Assembly: GCF_013283645.1 (NCBI RefSeq)
Contig: NZ_JABEKV010000003.1
Location: forward strand, 744,001-808,000
Source of the DNA: Sinorhizobium psoraleae
Lineage (GTDB): Bacteria > Pseudomonadota > Alphaproteobacteria > Rhizobiales > Rhizobiaceae
Direction of reading: 5' to 3'
Length of the DNA stretch: 64,000 nt
Shown here one piece after another: positions 33,870 through 42,296 of the stretch; position 1 is the first letter of the stretch, and each line of letters opens with the position of its first letter. A model generated the notes under the pieces. It saw nothing but the letters and a program-made list of their open reading frames with translations, ran no database searches and was not told the origin of the DNA. Both the position numbers and the translations under genes were made by a program.

Positions 33870-34943
33870 CTACCGGTTCGACGTGAAGGTGAAGGCGGAC
33901 TGGAGGGCATACATGACCCGGTCCAGAATGAAGCCGATGACGCCGATCGACAGAACCGCGACCATGATGCGGGCTAGCGAGTCGGACGAGCCGTTCTGGA
34001 ACTCGTCCCATACGAACTTTCCGAGGCCTGGGTTCTGGGCGAGCATCTCAGCCGCAATCAACACCATCCAGCCCACGCCCAGCGACAGCCTGAGGCCGGT
34101 GAAGATCAAGGGAAGGGCGGACGGGAGAACGAGCTTGCGGATCGTCGTCGCGGTCGAAAGCTGCAGGACCTTGCCGACGTTGACCAAATCCCTGTCGATC
34201 GAGGCGACGCCGAGGGCCGTGTTGATCAGCGTCGGCCACAGCGAACAGAGGGTCACGGTCACCGCCGAGATCACCAGGGACTTAGGCAGCAGGCTCGACG
34301 GATCCGCATAAAGTGCCGAGACGACCATGGTCACGATCGGCAGCCATGCCAGCGGCGAGACCGGCTTGAAGATCTGGATCAGCGGATTGATCGCGCCGCT
34401 GATCGTCTTGGAGAGACCCGAAGCGATTCCGAGCGGTACCGCGACCAGGGTCGCGATTACAAAGCCGAGTCCGACCGTCATCAACGACGTCGCGATCTGG
34501 TCGATATAGGTCGGCTTGCCGGTGAACACACGATGCTTCACCTGGTCGGACTTGCCCTCGGCGACGAGCTTGGCGTTGCGTTCGTCCTGCCGGGCATAGA
34601 AGGCGGCTGCCTTGCTCCGTTCCGCAAAGTGGTCCTGGAGGAGCACGTTCGCCTGGCTGAAAACGGCGGCAGGCCCCGGAATGGCACCAAGCGAGGTTTG
34701 AACCTTGGGCGCAAGAAAGCCCCAGAGGGCCAGAAAACACAGGATGCCGGCAAGCGGTACCAGCAGCACTTTGCGGATCTCTGACATCTGCTCGGCGACA
34801 TTGTCGCCGGCGGCCATGCGCAGGATCGGGGTCACCCAACCAAGCCCGAGCACGTTGAGCCAACCGGCGGCCTTATTGATCCGCTGAAACAGACGCTCGC
34901 GTCGCGCTAGTTTCGATTGAGCCACGGTGATCGCTTGAGTCAT
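33870..34943 (-). CDS. nrtB: nitrate ABC transporter permease
   Basis: A 357-residue permease of the NrtB/SsuC type. An N-terminal cytoplasmic extension of about 55 residues is followed by a membrane helix ([20 protein letters not shown]). A long linker leads to the five-helix core with the EAA-like loop ([20 protein letters not shown], '[19 protein letters not shown]'). It forms the channel used by NrtA and the fused ATPase. Confidence 0.93.
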   Translation of the reverse strand: MTQAITVAQSKLARRERLFQRINKAAGWLNVLGLGWVTPILRMAAGDNVAEQMSEIRKVLLVPLAGILCFLALWGFLAPKVQTSLGAIPGPAAVFSQANVLLQDHFAERSKAAAFYARQDERNAKLVAEGKSDQVKHRVFTGKPTYIDQIATSLMTVGLGFVIATLVAVPLGIASGLSKTISGAINPLIQIFKPVSPLAWLPIVTMVVSALYADPSSLLPKSLVISAVTVTLCSLWPTLINTALGVASIDRDLVNVGKVLQLSTATTIRKLVLPSALPLIFTGLRLSLGVGWMVLIAAEMLAQNPGLGKFVWDEFQNGSSDSLARIMVAVLSIGVIGFILDRVMYALQSAFTFTSNR

Positions 34944-35015
34944 GGATTTGTCTCATCTGTTGGAATTGTGGTCTCGGAACCGGCGGCCACGGATTTCGCG
35001 CCGCCGGCTCGAAGT

Positions 35016-36416
35016 TCAGCCGCCGACGACGTCCGACCCGGATATCGTCTGTCCGTTCTTCAGCCCGATCTTGAGGGAGTCGATGTATGCGTTCGGCGCC
35101 TTCGCATCGAAGGCGACACCGTCGATAAAGTCGGTGGTCGGCGCCCTGTAGCCGTCGGTGCCGAAGGGGAAGTCGCCCTTGTCGGCGGTACCCTCTTCAA
35201 CCAGCATCTCGGCTGCCTTCATGTAGATGTCCGGCAGGTAGACGGATTTGGCCGTTTCCGCATACCAGGCATCGTCCTTGTGCTCGGCGATCTGACCCCA
35301 ACGGCGCATCTGCGTCAGGTACCAGATGGCATCGGAGTAGAACGGATAGGTCGCGTTGTGGCGGAAGAACACGTTGAAGTCCGGAACGTCGCGCTTGTCG
35401 CCTCGCTCGTATTCGAAAGTGCCGGTCATCGAGTTCGCGATAACGGCGGCGTCGGCGCCGACATATTCGCTGCGCGACAGAATTTCGACGGCCTCGGCCC
35501 TGTTAGCATTGTTGTTTTCGTCCAGCCATTTGGCTGCGCGAATGAGCGCCTTGGTGAGCGCAAGCGTCGTGTTCGGGTATTTTTCGGTGAAGTCCTTGGT
35601 CAGCCCGAAGACCTTCTCCGGATTGTTCTTCCAGATTTCGTAGTCGGTCACGACCGGTACGCCGATGCCCTTGAAGACTGCAGCCTGGTTCCAGGGCTCG
35701 CCCACGCTATAGCCGACGATCGTGCCGGCCTCGAGGGTGGAGGGCATCTGTGGCGGCGGCGTCACCGAAAGGAGTGCATCCGCTCTGATCTGTCCCGCGA
35801 CATTTTCCGGTGAATAGAACCCCGGATGGATGCCGCCGGCAGCCAGCCAGTAGCGAAGCTCGTAATTGTGGGTGGAAACCGGAAAGACCATGCCGAGATT
35901 GAACGGCTTGCCCTCGGCCTTGAAAGCCTCCACGACGGGCTTCAGTGCGTCGGCCTTGATGGGATGGACCGGTTTGCCGTCGTCGCCGAGCGGAATGTTC
36001 TCCTTCATCATCGCCCAGACGTCGTTCGAGACGGTGATGCCGTTGCCATTCAAGTCCATGGAGAAGGGCGTGACGATATGCGCCTTGGTGCCGAAGCCGA
36101 TGGTGGCGGCGAGCGGCTGACCGGCGAGCATATGCGCGCCGTCCAGTTCGCCGGTTATCACGCGATCGAGCAGCACCTTCCAGTTGGCCTGCGGTTCGAG
36201 CGTGACGAACAGACCCTCTTCCTCGAAGAAGCCCTTCTCATAGGCGATCGCGAGGGGCGCCATGTCGGTGAGCTTTATGAAGCCGAGCTTGAGTTCGTCC
36301 TTCTCGAGCTCCAGCATTTCGGCGGACGCGAAAGAGCTGGCGCCGACGTAGAGCGCGGCCGCCCAGGTGGCGACGGTCGAACACTTCGCGATTTTTCCAA
36401 TGGAAGGCCTGCTCAT
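35016..36416 (-). CDS. nrtA: periplasmic nitrate-binding protein
   Basis: A 466-residue binding protein with a signal peptide (about 1-32; [14 protein letters not shown] then the mature EMLELEK). The NrtA-type core starts [20 protein letters not shown] and has [20 protein letters not shown], where ligand contacts lie. AGGAG precedes the ATG. It is the first structural gene of the nitrate operon. The 350-base leader before it contains a sigma-54 promoter and a conditional terminator. Confidence 0.94.
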   Translation of the reverse strand: MSRPSIGKIAKCSTVATWAAALYVGASSFASAEMLELEKDELKLGFIKLTDMAPLAIAYEKGFFEEEGLFVTLEPQANWKVLLDRVITGELDGAHMLAGQPLAATIGFGTKAHIVTPFSMDLNGNGITVSNDVWAMMKENIPLGDDGKPVHPIKADALKPVVEAFKAEGKPFNLGMVFPVSTHNYELRYWLAAGGIHPGFYSPENVAGQIRADALLSVTPPPQMPSTLEAGTIVGYSVGEPWNQAAVFKGIGVPVVTDYEIWKNNPEKVFGLTKDFTEKYPNTTLALTKALIRAAKWLDENNNANRAEAVEILSRSEYVGADAAVIANSMTGTFEYERGDKRDVPDFNVFFRHNATYPFYSDAIWYLTQMRRWGQIAEHKDDAWYAETAKSVYLPDIYMKAAEMLVEEGTADKGDFPFGTDGYRAPTTDFIDGVAFDAKAPNAYIDSLKIGLKNGQTISGSDVVGG

Positions 36417-36470
36417 GCTGTTCTCCTGTTTATCGGCGATGGGAGGTTCGCCTGCGGTTGCGACGTTCGG

Positions 36471-36546
36471 GACAAAAGAAAAAGGCTGCCAAAACCGAAT
36501 CCGACGCTCTGCCTCGTTCAGAGCGCGTTCCCGGTTTGGCAGCCTT
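36471..36546 (-). terminator. conditional terminator in the nrtA leader
   Basis: On the minus strand the arms AAGGCTGCCAAACCGG and CGGTTTTGGCAGCCTT form a near-perfect 16-base stem. The loop is itself a hairpin, and the right arm runs into TTTCTTTT, an intrinsic-terminator layout. It sits 55 bases before the nrtA ATG, so unrestrained it would stop the operon. Its left arm overlaps the candidate first hairpin of a NasT target. Confidence 0.75.
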
Positions 36547-36549
36547 GCC
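36505..36549 (-). promoter_or_regulatory. candidate two-hairpin ANTAR (NasT) target RNA
   Basis: Hairpin 1 (36538-36549): GGC-AAGGCU-GCC, a hexaloop with A1 and G4. Hairpin 2 (36505-36525): CGCUCUG-AACGAGG-CAGAGCG, a loop with A1 and G4 but seven bases in the simplest fold. A 12-base linker separates them. ANTAR antiterminators recognise two hairpins with A1/G4 hexaloops; nasT is encoded just upstream. Hairpin 1 consumes part of the left terminator arm, so bound NasT would prevent termination. The short first stem keeps this tentative. Confidence 0.55.
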
Positions 36550-36614
36550 TTCTGCGCCCTTCATTGGACGCCGATTATTTCGAGCGGACCCCTATGGCCC
36601 TACGCTTTCCTCAA

Positions 36615-36630
36615 TGCAGGATCCGTGCCA
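36615..36630 (-). promoter_or_regulatory. sigma-54 promoter of nrtA
   Basis: The minus strand reads TGGCACGGATCCTGCA, with the diagnostic GG-N10-GC spacing and close agreement with TGGCAC-N5-TTGCW. The start point would be near 36603, leaving a leader of about 190 bases that contains the conditional terminator. An NtrC-type site lies about 105-120 bases upstream. Confidence 0.75.
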
Positions 36631-36733
36631 GTTTGCGACTGTGCCGATTTCTTCGGTTTTTCAGGGATGTACCCAAAGCGCCGATTCACTGGTGAGCGGC
36701 TCTTAAGCTGTTCCTTGAATAAATTTTGCGCAG

Positions 36734-36750
36734 TGCACAATAATCGAGCA
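36734..36750 (-). promoter_or_regulatory. candidate NtrC-binding site
   Basis: TGCTCGATTATTGTGCA fits the minimal TGC-N11-GCA enhancer pattern of NtrC. It lies upstream of the nrtA sigma-54 promoter at a typical enhancer distance. Only the outer triplets match the consensus, so confidence is moderate. Confidence 0.45.
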
Positions 36751-36766
36751 ATGGCAGGAGGCGGGT

Positions 36767-37987
36767 TCAGCGCTGGCTCGCGACGTAGTCGTCGAGCCGG
36801 TCCGGGTCGAAGATCCGGCCATCGAAGAAGCCGTCGGGGCCTAGAACAAGTCCCTTTTCCGAAGCGCCGACCGGCGCCGCGACGGTCAGGGCGCCTTCGA
36901 CCTTCATATTGGCGCCGGGCATCGGCGCGGCGATCGGCTTCAACGCCTGTCGGTAGATGTCGGGCCGGTAGGTGTCACGCGCGCGCTCCGCCAGCGCCGC
37001 CGAATGCGGCGTGTGTCCCCAGCGCACCATCTGGCTGTAGAACCAGAGGGCATGGCTCTGCCAGGGAAAGGTTGCGCCCTTGGCGTGCGGGACGAAGAAC
37101 TCCGGAATATAGCCGGTCGCGCCACTGCCGAGCGTCAGTCGGCCCGTAAGGATCGGCATGAGCCTCTCGTGTGGCAGATCAAGATAGGCAGGCGTGCTCA
37201 TCAGTGCCGCGAGTTCTTCATGGTTGGCGCTTTCGCCGCACCACATCGAGCTTCGGTAAAGCGCGCGCAGCAGGGCGTCCAGCGCCGGGCGGTTTTCCGA
37301 GGCGAACCGGGCCGAAACGCCGAGCACCTTTTCCGGGCTCAGCCGCCAGATCGATGCTTTGGTGGTGACAATGCGCCCGGCATTGCTTGCGACCGCAACG
37401 CTGTTCCACGGTTCGCCGACGCAGAAGCCGTCTATCGCGCCGGTCGAGAGCGCATCCGCCATCAGCGGCGGCGGGACCACCACGATCTCGACGTGCCTTT
37501 CCGGGTCGATGCCGCAGCCCGCGAGCCAGTAACGCAGTTCGTAGTTATGGCCGGAGAAAGGGTGCACGACGGCAAAACGCAGCGGCGGCTCGCCCGAGGC
37601 GCGGCGGCGTTCGACGACGCGCCTGAGTGCTGCGCCATTGGCGCTCGGGTCAGTGCCGGGGCCGGCGTCCTCGGCAGCCATGCGGCCCCAAAGGTCCTGC
37701 GAGACCGTCACCGCATTGCCGCCAAGTCCGAGTGCAAGGGGCGCCACGAGTTCCAGCGACAGCGGCGTCAGGCCGAGATTGGATGCAATCGGCATTGGCG
37801 CCAGCATGTGGGCCGCCTGGAAATGGCCGACGGCGATCCGATCGCGGATATTGGCCCAGGAGGTTTCGCGGACCAGATGCACCGACAGGCCCTCGTCGCC
37901 GGCGAAACCCTTCTCGATGGCCGCGACCAGCACTGCGCTGTCGAAGAGGGGCATGAAACCAAGGGTGATATCGGCGGTGGCAGCCAT
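36767..37987 (-). CDS. nasS: nitrate/nitrite sensor protein NasS (cytoplasmic NrtA-like)
   Basis: A 406-residue NrtA-family protein with no signal peptide: it begins MAATADITLGFMPLFDSAVL and has HFQAAHMLAPMPIASNLGL in place of the NrtA ligand loop. NasS binds nitrate or nitrite in the cytoplasm and holds NasT inactive without ligand. It starts one base after the nasT stop codon, so the pair is made together. The target leader lies directly downstream. Confidence 0.92.
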   Translation of the reverse strand: MAATADITLGFMPLFDSAVLVAAIEKGFAGDEGLSVHLVRETSWANIRDRIAVGHFQAAHMLAPMPIASNLGLTPLSLELVAPLALGLGGNAVTVSQDLWGRMAAEDAGPGTDPSANGAALRRVVERRRASGEPPLRFAVVHPFSGHNYELRYWLAGCGIDPERHVEIVVVPPPLMADALSTGAIDGFCVGEPWNSVAVASNAGRIVTTKASIWRLSPEKVLGVSARFASENRPALDALLRALYRSSMWCGESANHEELAALMSTPAYLDLPHERLMPILTGRLTLGSGATGYIPEFFVPHAKGATFPWQSHALWFYSQMVRWGHTPHSAALAERARDTYRPDIYRQALKPIAAPMPGANMKVEGALTVAAPVGASEKGLVLGPDGFFDGRIFDPDRLDDYVASQR

Positions 37988-38581
37988 TCACAGATCCTCC
38001 AGCAATCCCGCCGCCAGTACCAGGCTTTGTGCGATTTCGGCTATTTTGCGGTTCTGGTTCATCGCGGTCGTGCGCAGGAGTTTGTAGGCCTCCTCTTCGC
38101 CGATGCCGCGCGACTTCATCAAGATGCCCTTGGCGCGATCGATCACCTTGCGGTCTGCAAGCTCGCTGCGAGCGTCCGCCAGTTCGCGTTCCATGCGTGA
38201 AAAGGCGTTGAAGCGGCTGATCGCCATGTCGAGGATCGGCTTCACGCGTTCCTGCCGCAGCCCGTCCACGACATAAGCCGAAACGCCGGCATCGATCGCC
38301 GCCTCGATCATGCTGCTGTCGGAGCGATCGACGAACATGGCGATCGGGCGCTTAACCGAGCGAGAGAGCTGGAACATGCTCTCCAGCAAATCGCGATTGG
38401 GATTTTCGAGATCGATGACGATCACGTCCGGCTGCAACCGTTCGATCACGCGCCCGACACCATGGACGTCGTGCACGACGCTTACGCGGCTGTGGCCGGC
38501 ATCACGCAGTCCCGCCTCGATGATCGAGGCGCGGATGGCGTTCTCGTCAATCACGAGAATGGTCAGGTCGCGGTGATTCAT
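37988..38581 (-). CDS. nasT: ANTAR-domain antitermination regulator NasT
   Basis: A 197-residue protein with a pseudo-receiver domain (about 1-125; LTILVIDENAIRASIIEAGL, VIVIDLENPNRDLLESMF) and a C-terminal ANTAR three-helix RNA-binding domain (about 135-190; LADRKVIDRAKGILMKSRGI, GEEEAYKLLRTTAMNQNRKI). When NasS releases it on nitrate binding, NasT binds leader RNA and blocks termination. nasTS sit upstream of the nitrate operon leader they are expected to control. Confidence 0.94.
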   Translation of the reverse strand: MNHRDLTILVIDENAIRASIIEAGLRDAGHSRVSVVHDVHGVGRVIERLQPDVIVIDLENPNRDLLESMFQLSRSVKRPIAMFVDRSDSSMIEAAIDAGVSAYVVDGLRQERVKPILDMAISRFNAFSRMERELADARSELADRKVIDRAKGILMKSRGIGEEEAYKLLRTTAMNQNRKIAEIAQSLVLAAGLLEDL

Positions 38582-38611
38582 GCGGCGATCATGATGCAGT
38601 GCAGCAAATTT

Positions 38612-38627
38612 CGCAACATGCCTGCCT
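38612..38627 (-). promoter_or_regulatory. possible sigma-54 promoter of nasTS
   Basis: The minus strand reads AGGCAGGCATGTTGCG, with GG-N10-GC spacing and an intact TTGC box. The -24 element differs from consensus at two positions. It would start transcription about 20 bases before the nasT ATG. It would tie expression of the antiterminator to nitrogen limitation, like nrtA. Confidence 0.4.
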
Positions 38628-38804
38628 AAAAAATTTGCGCTTCCGCAGGTTGCATGAATTTAAGGCGGAGACGAGTTCGGCATCGCTCAAAACCGCTGAG
38701 GCTTGAACTGATCTGCACGCCCCTCCATCTATTTTGAACACAGCGTGCCAATTCTTTCGGTCCTTGGTGAGCGGCGATGGTCACTGCTGTTTGAGGATCA
38801 GATC

Positions 38805-39761
38805 ATGGGTTTCATGGACAAGGAAATAGCGCCCGTCGATGACGGCGCGCTGACGGACGCCTATTCGCATGCAATTGCCGGGGCGGTTGACGTGGTCGGC
38901 CCTGCGGTCAGCCGCATCGAACGAGTGGGCGGCAGGGCCGGTCACGGCTCGGGCTTCGCCATCTCTTCCGACGGGCTGATCGTGACGAACAATCACGTCG
39001 TCGGGGATTCCAAGGCCGTCCGCATCACGACGCCGGACGAGTTCGTGACGGAAGGTCGCGTGCTCGGCCGCGATGTCGACACCGACATCGCACTCATCCG
39101 GGCGAACTCGGGCGTCGGAGCCTGGGCGCGCCTGGGGGATTCGAAACGGCTGCGGCGCGGGCACATCGCAATTGCCATCGGCAATCCGCTAGGTTTCGAA
39201 TGGACCGTCACCGCCGGCATCGTTTCGGCGCTCGGGCGCACGATGCGGGCGGCAAGCGGGCGGCTGATGGACGACGTGATCCAGACCGACGCTGCCCTCA
39301 ACCCTGGAAATTCGGGAGGGCCGTTGGTCTCCTCGAGCGGCGAGGTGATCGGGGTGAACACGGCCGTAATCCAGGGCGCGCAGAGCATTGCCTTCGCGGT
39401 CGCCTCGAACACGGCAAATTTCGTGATTTCCGAGATACTCAGATACGGCCATGTCAGGCGGGCGTTCATCGGCATCGCCGGCGATACTATCGAACTTCCG
39501 CGCAGGATCGCCCTGGCGGCGGGGACCGATCAGACGACATCGGTTCGGCTGAGACGGCTGGAACCCGGCGGGCCGGCCGAGCGCGGCGGCCTTCGGGAAG
39601 GCGATTACGTCCTGGCGATCGACGGCAAGCCCGTCAGCGGCGTTGACGACGTCGTGAGGCTGATGGACGGCAGCAGGATCGGTCAGGCGACCGAATTCCT
39701 GATCTTCTCAGTGGCGGGCAAGATCGAAACGAGGACGCTGGTGCCGGTCGCGCGTTCGTGA
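38805..39761 (+). CDS. HtrA/DegP-like trypsin-fold serine protease with PDZ domain, no signal peptide
   Basis: A 318-residue protease. Catalytic triad: His in VTNNHVVGD, Asp in DVDTDIALIRA, Ser in LNPGNSGGPLV. A C-terminal PDZ domain (about 230-315; LEPGGPAERGGLREGDYVLA) follows. The N-terminus (MGFMDKEIAPVDD) has no evident signal peptide or membrane helix, so the protein may be cytoplasmic, unlike classical DegP. Start 38805 follows a GAGG at acceptable spacing; the frame is open to 38745. It is divergent from nasT. Confidence 0.87.
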   Translation: MGFMDKEIAPVDDGALTDAYSHAIAGAVDVVGPAVSRIERVGGRAGHGSGFAISSDGLIVTNNHVVGDSKAVRITTPDEFVTEGRVLGRDVDTDIALIRANSGVGAWARLGDSKRLRRGHIAIAIGNPLGFEWTVTAGIVSALGRTMRAASGRLMDDVIQTDAALNPGNSGGPLVSSSGEVIGVNTAVIQGAQSIAFAVASNTANFVISEILRYGHVRRAFIGIAGDTIELPRRIALAAGTDQTTSVRLRRLEPGGPAERGGLREGDYVLAIDGKPVSGVDDVVRLMDGSRIGQATEFLIFSVAGKIETRTLVPVARS

Positions 39762-39766
39762 GCGGC

Positions 39767-39840
39767 CTACTGCATGATTCTTTGAATCGGAATCGATTTA
39801 CAGCGACCTTGCGCGTCCGATGAGACGCGCGGCGCTGCAG
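39767..39840. repeat. dispersed composite palindrome, family 1, copy b
   Basis: Shares with 20173-20257 the opening CTACTGCATG and the core ACAGCGACCTTGCGCGTC, and ends GGCGCTGCAG, giving inverted arms around the core. It lies directly after the protease stop codon (the element starts six bases later) and may terminate or stabilise that transcript. Confidence 0.65.
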
Positions 39841-39928
39841 GCGACTTGCCAACCGTGAAGCGGTGGAGCGGTATCCCGACGGAAACCGCTCCACACGCAG
39901 TGCCCCCTCTTGGAAACGACGCTGTTCC

Positions 39929-39964
39929 GAACGGAAAACCGTTTCACACGTTTCCCGAAACGGC
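39929..39964. repeat. dispersed palindrome, family 2, reverse copy
   Basis: In reverse orientation it reads CCGTTTCGGGAAACGTGTG followed by AAACGGTTTTCC, the core seen at 20981 and 55687. GGAAA/TTTTCC type arms can pair. It abuts the 3' end of the small gene at 39965 and follows the family 1 repeat, so the 200-base gap is mostly repeat sequence. Confidence 0.5.
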
Positions 39965-40201
39965 TTAGCAGCGGCCCAGGCTGCCCAGCGCCATCAGGTC
40001 GACCGTTGGAAGGACGTTCTTGTCGGCGATGTATTCGACTTCCTGGAGCAGGGAGGCCAAGGCCAATTCCAGGCAATATTGCACGCCTTCGACGTTCAAC
40101 GTCTTGGCGGTGTCTCGTGCATAGCTGACGAGCCGGGCAAGGGCGAGGAGTTCCTTCTCCTTGTCTTCCACGTCGATGGATAGCGTAATGGCTTGCTGCA
40201 T
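39965..40201 (-). CDS. small helical hypothetical protein (78 aa)
   Basis: A helical, acidic product starting MQQAITLSIDVEDKEKELLA, with amphipathic heptads and a conserved-looking end (DKNVLPTVDLMALGSLGRC). The start at 40201 follows GGGGG; an upstream frame from 40228 has no such site. I do not recognise the family. It could be a small regulatory or partner protein; it lies immediately downstream of the TfuA gene on the same strand, separated by 120 bases. Confidence 0.6.
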   Translation of the reverse strand: MQQAITLSIDVEDKEKELLALARLVSYARDTAKTLNVEGVQYCLELALASLLQEVEYIADKNVLPTVDLMALGSLGRC

Positions 40202-40320
40202 GACTGCCCCCAGTGCATTCCGGGTCACTGCGACCCGCTCTCATGCGCAAATATAGCGTGACTTTGGCGCTGTGGGCGTGACACGAGCGTGACACACGCT
40301 GAATGGGAAATGCGGCATTC

Positions 40321-41040
40321 CTACGTCTGAGGTTGATTAAGCAAGACCTTCCACATACTTGTCGAATTGAACTCCCAGTTCGGCCTTCCGCCGCGGAGTT
40401 CGTCCGGTTGAGCCCTGACCATTTCGAAAAGCTCAAGCGCATCAACACGCTTCTGATCGACCAATCCCTGATGCAACCTGGCCGCTAGAGCGGCGCGATC
40501 GCCGTCCGTTTGAAGGTCCGCGTCGGCAACGATGGCCGCCCATGTGCGCCGCTTGTAGAATATTTGCCGGGCTGCCGCCTCGATCCTCGCAGCATCTCCG
40601 GCAGTAATCGAGCCGCTCTGCCGCAGGCGGGCCAGCGTCGCGTGCACATTGACCAATGGAACTGTCAGGGGCGCGTAGCCGAGCTCGGCGGGGGCGTGAA
40701 GCAGGGCCACATCCGAGTCGTCCGCCAACTCTCCTGCGGCATACCGGCGAAATATTTCTCCGACCCCGATCATTCCGAAGGACGCACATTCGGCCGCGCG
40801 CAGGGCACCCATGCTCGCAGCCCCAAAGATCTGCACGCCCTGCGAAAGGGCGAACAGTATCTCTTTGTGCCAGACCGGCGCGACATGTTCGAAGTTGCCG
40901 TCGACAAGGCCGATAACCGTTCCGCCGGCGCGTATGGCGCGCAAGATGTCGCCCTGCATCGCTGGCGGCCGGACCGCGAAAGCCGCACCGGCGAGTTTGC
41001 GCGCATCGGGGACGGTCGGACCGACAAACACGACCTTCAT
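40321..41040 (-). CDS. tfuA: TfuA-like protein, partner of YcaO
   Basis: A 239-residue protein matching the TfuA core: N-terminal KVVFVGPTVPDARKL and central IFGAASMGALRAAECASFGM followed by GVGEIFRRYAAGELADDSDV. TfuA proteins pair with YcaO enzymes in trifolitoxin production and in thioamide formation (thioviridamide, archaeal McrA), where they are thought to deliver sulfur. The ATG overlaps the YcaO stop by four bases (ATGA), so the two are translationally coupled. The frame upstream of this ATG is longer but lies inside YcaO. Confidence 0.9.
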   Translation of the reverse strand: MKVVFVGPTVPDARKLAGAAFAVRPPAMQGDILRAIRAGGTVIGLVDGNFEHVAPVWHKEILFALSQGVQIFGAASMGALRAAECASFGMIGVGEIFRRYAAGELADDSDVALLHAPAELGYAPLTVPLVNVHATLARLRQSGSITAGDAARIEAAARQIFYKRRTWAAIVADADLQTDGDRAALAARLHQGLVDQKRVDALELFEMVRAQPDELRGGRPNWEFNSTSMWKVLLNQPQT

Positions 41041-42230
41041 GCAACCGCCAGTGCCCAGGACAGCGCCCGGGTACCGAAGCAACGCTTGCGGTCGCCCTCC
41101 GGGTTCTCCAGGTCCGGAACGAAGACTTTGACAACGGAAAATGGCAGACCATTGCCAAGCAGCGGCACGGAGACGACCGGACCGACGCCAACCTCCCGGA
41201 GCCGCTGCAAGACGAAGGACAAGAGCGCATCCGGCCCTTCTGCCTGAAAGGCCGATACCGGCGTCGTTTCGCGAGGCACAGCCTCGAACAGCCTTCGCGT
41301 CTGCTCCGGCAGGGGCCGAACGAACGTTTCCGGATAGACGTCGTCACGCGCGCCGCTGATATAGGTAAGCCTCGATTGGGCCGCTTCGGTCACGGCGCGG
41401 ATAGCCGCCCGCGGTGCATTCGGATGCGCCCCATGCCCGACCGTGACATGGTGGAAAAGCGGCGCCTTCGCCGTTAGGATGTCTTTTCCGGCGAGCACGG
41501 CCGTGAAGCACGGTATGCCGATGTCGCTGGTGATGTCGAAGAGGCGCAGCTCGAGATCGGCCGCGGCGATCTTCCTGGCCATGGCGTCGAGCACCGGATC
41601 GCCGAGCGACTGGGGTGCGACGCAACCTCGAAGCCGCGCGGGCAACGGTGAAAGGCGCGAAAGGACCTCCGCATCACGCTCAATCCGCTCCAGGAGCCCA
41701 TGCAGCACCGCCTCCGTTTCCGTGTTGCCCGAGGCGAGTCCATCGGACGATTGCCAGTAGCGGCAGTTCTCGAGCGTTCTGTCGAGCAGGCTCGCTTCCA
41801 GCGGAACCCATGTTGCGGCCCCTCCGTCAAGGTTGCGGCCGAGGATCCAGCGGATGGGCTCGTCATCGCCAAGGTCGGGCTGTGCGCTGGCGATCAGCCC
41901 CGGCAGAGCCAGGGCCTCGTCGCCTTCGGTCAACAGTTCTCTACAGCTTGCAACTCTTGCCGGTCCATGCGGCGCACATGCGACGGCGCGTTCGAGCGCC
42001 TCCATGGCGGCCGAGACCTTGGCGTCGATGTCCGTTATACCCTTGCCCTGATTGATGACCAGCGACTTCGAATTCGGACAAACGGCATTCCAGACCGGTA
42101 TGCCGATGCAATCCAGTCCGGTCAGGCGCGCAAGCCGCGTGATGCCGAACTCCGGCAAAAGAGGCTCGATCCGGCCGAAGGTGGTTTCGGCACTGCAGAT
42201 CCGATCGGAATAGCGGATTGAATCGGACAT
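41037..42230 (-). CDS. YcaO-family ATP-dependent peptide-modifying enzyme
   Basis: A 397-residue stand-alone YcaO domain. ATP/Mg residues are visible in KVSAAMEALERAVACAP, LLERIERDAEV and the AHPNAPRAAIRAVTEAAQSR helix. YcaO enzymes activate peptide amides with ATP to form azolines or, with TfuA, thioamides. It has no fused E1-like or ocin-ThiF domain. Start 42230 is preferred because a strong hairpin lies just upstream (42249-42276); the frame is open to an ATG at 42287. It lies downstream of a 72-residue peptide gene and is coupled to tfuA. Confidence 0.9.
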   Translation of the reverse strand: MSDSIRYSDRICSAETTFGRIEPLLPEFGITRLARLTGLDCIGIPVWNAVCPNSKSLVINQGKGITDIDAKVSAAMEALERAVACAPHGPARVASCRELLTEGDEALALPGLIASAQPDLGDDEPIRWILGRNLDGGAATWVPLEASLLDRTLENCRYWQSSDGLASGNTETEAVLHGLLERIERDAEVLSRLSPLPARLRGCVAPQSLGDPVLDAMARKIAAADLELRLFDITSDIGIPCFTAVLAGKDILTAKAPLFHHVTVGHGAHPNAPRAAIRAVTEAAQSRLTYISGARDDVYPETFVRPLPEQTRRLFEAVPRETTPVSAFQAEGPDALLSFVLQRLREVGVGPVVSVPLLGNGLPFSVVKVFVPDLENPEGDRKRCFGTRALSWALAVA

Positions 42231-42248
42231 GGCTTTGAAGAGACGCCT

Positions 42249-42276
42249 GGGCGGCAGTCCCTTTGGTCTGCCGCCC
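42249..42276 (-). other. perfect 9-bp hairpin between peptide gene and YcaO gene
   Basis: The minus strand reads GGGCGGCAG, a ten-base loop, then CTGCCGCCC, with no T-run after it. It starts about 20 bases after the peptide stop. In peptide natural-product operons a hairpin here often protects or partly terminates the short precursor message, giving more precursor than enzyme. If YcaO instead starts at 42287 this lies in its coding region. Confidence 0.6.
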
Positions 42277-42296
42277 GTCGCGCGCATGGCCGGCGG

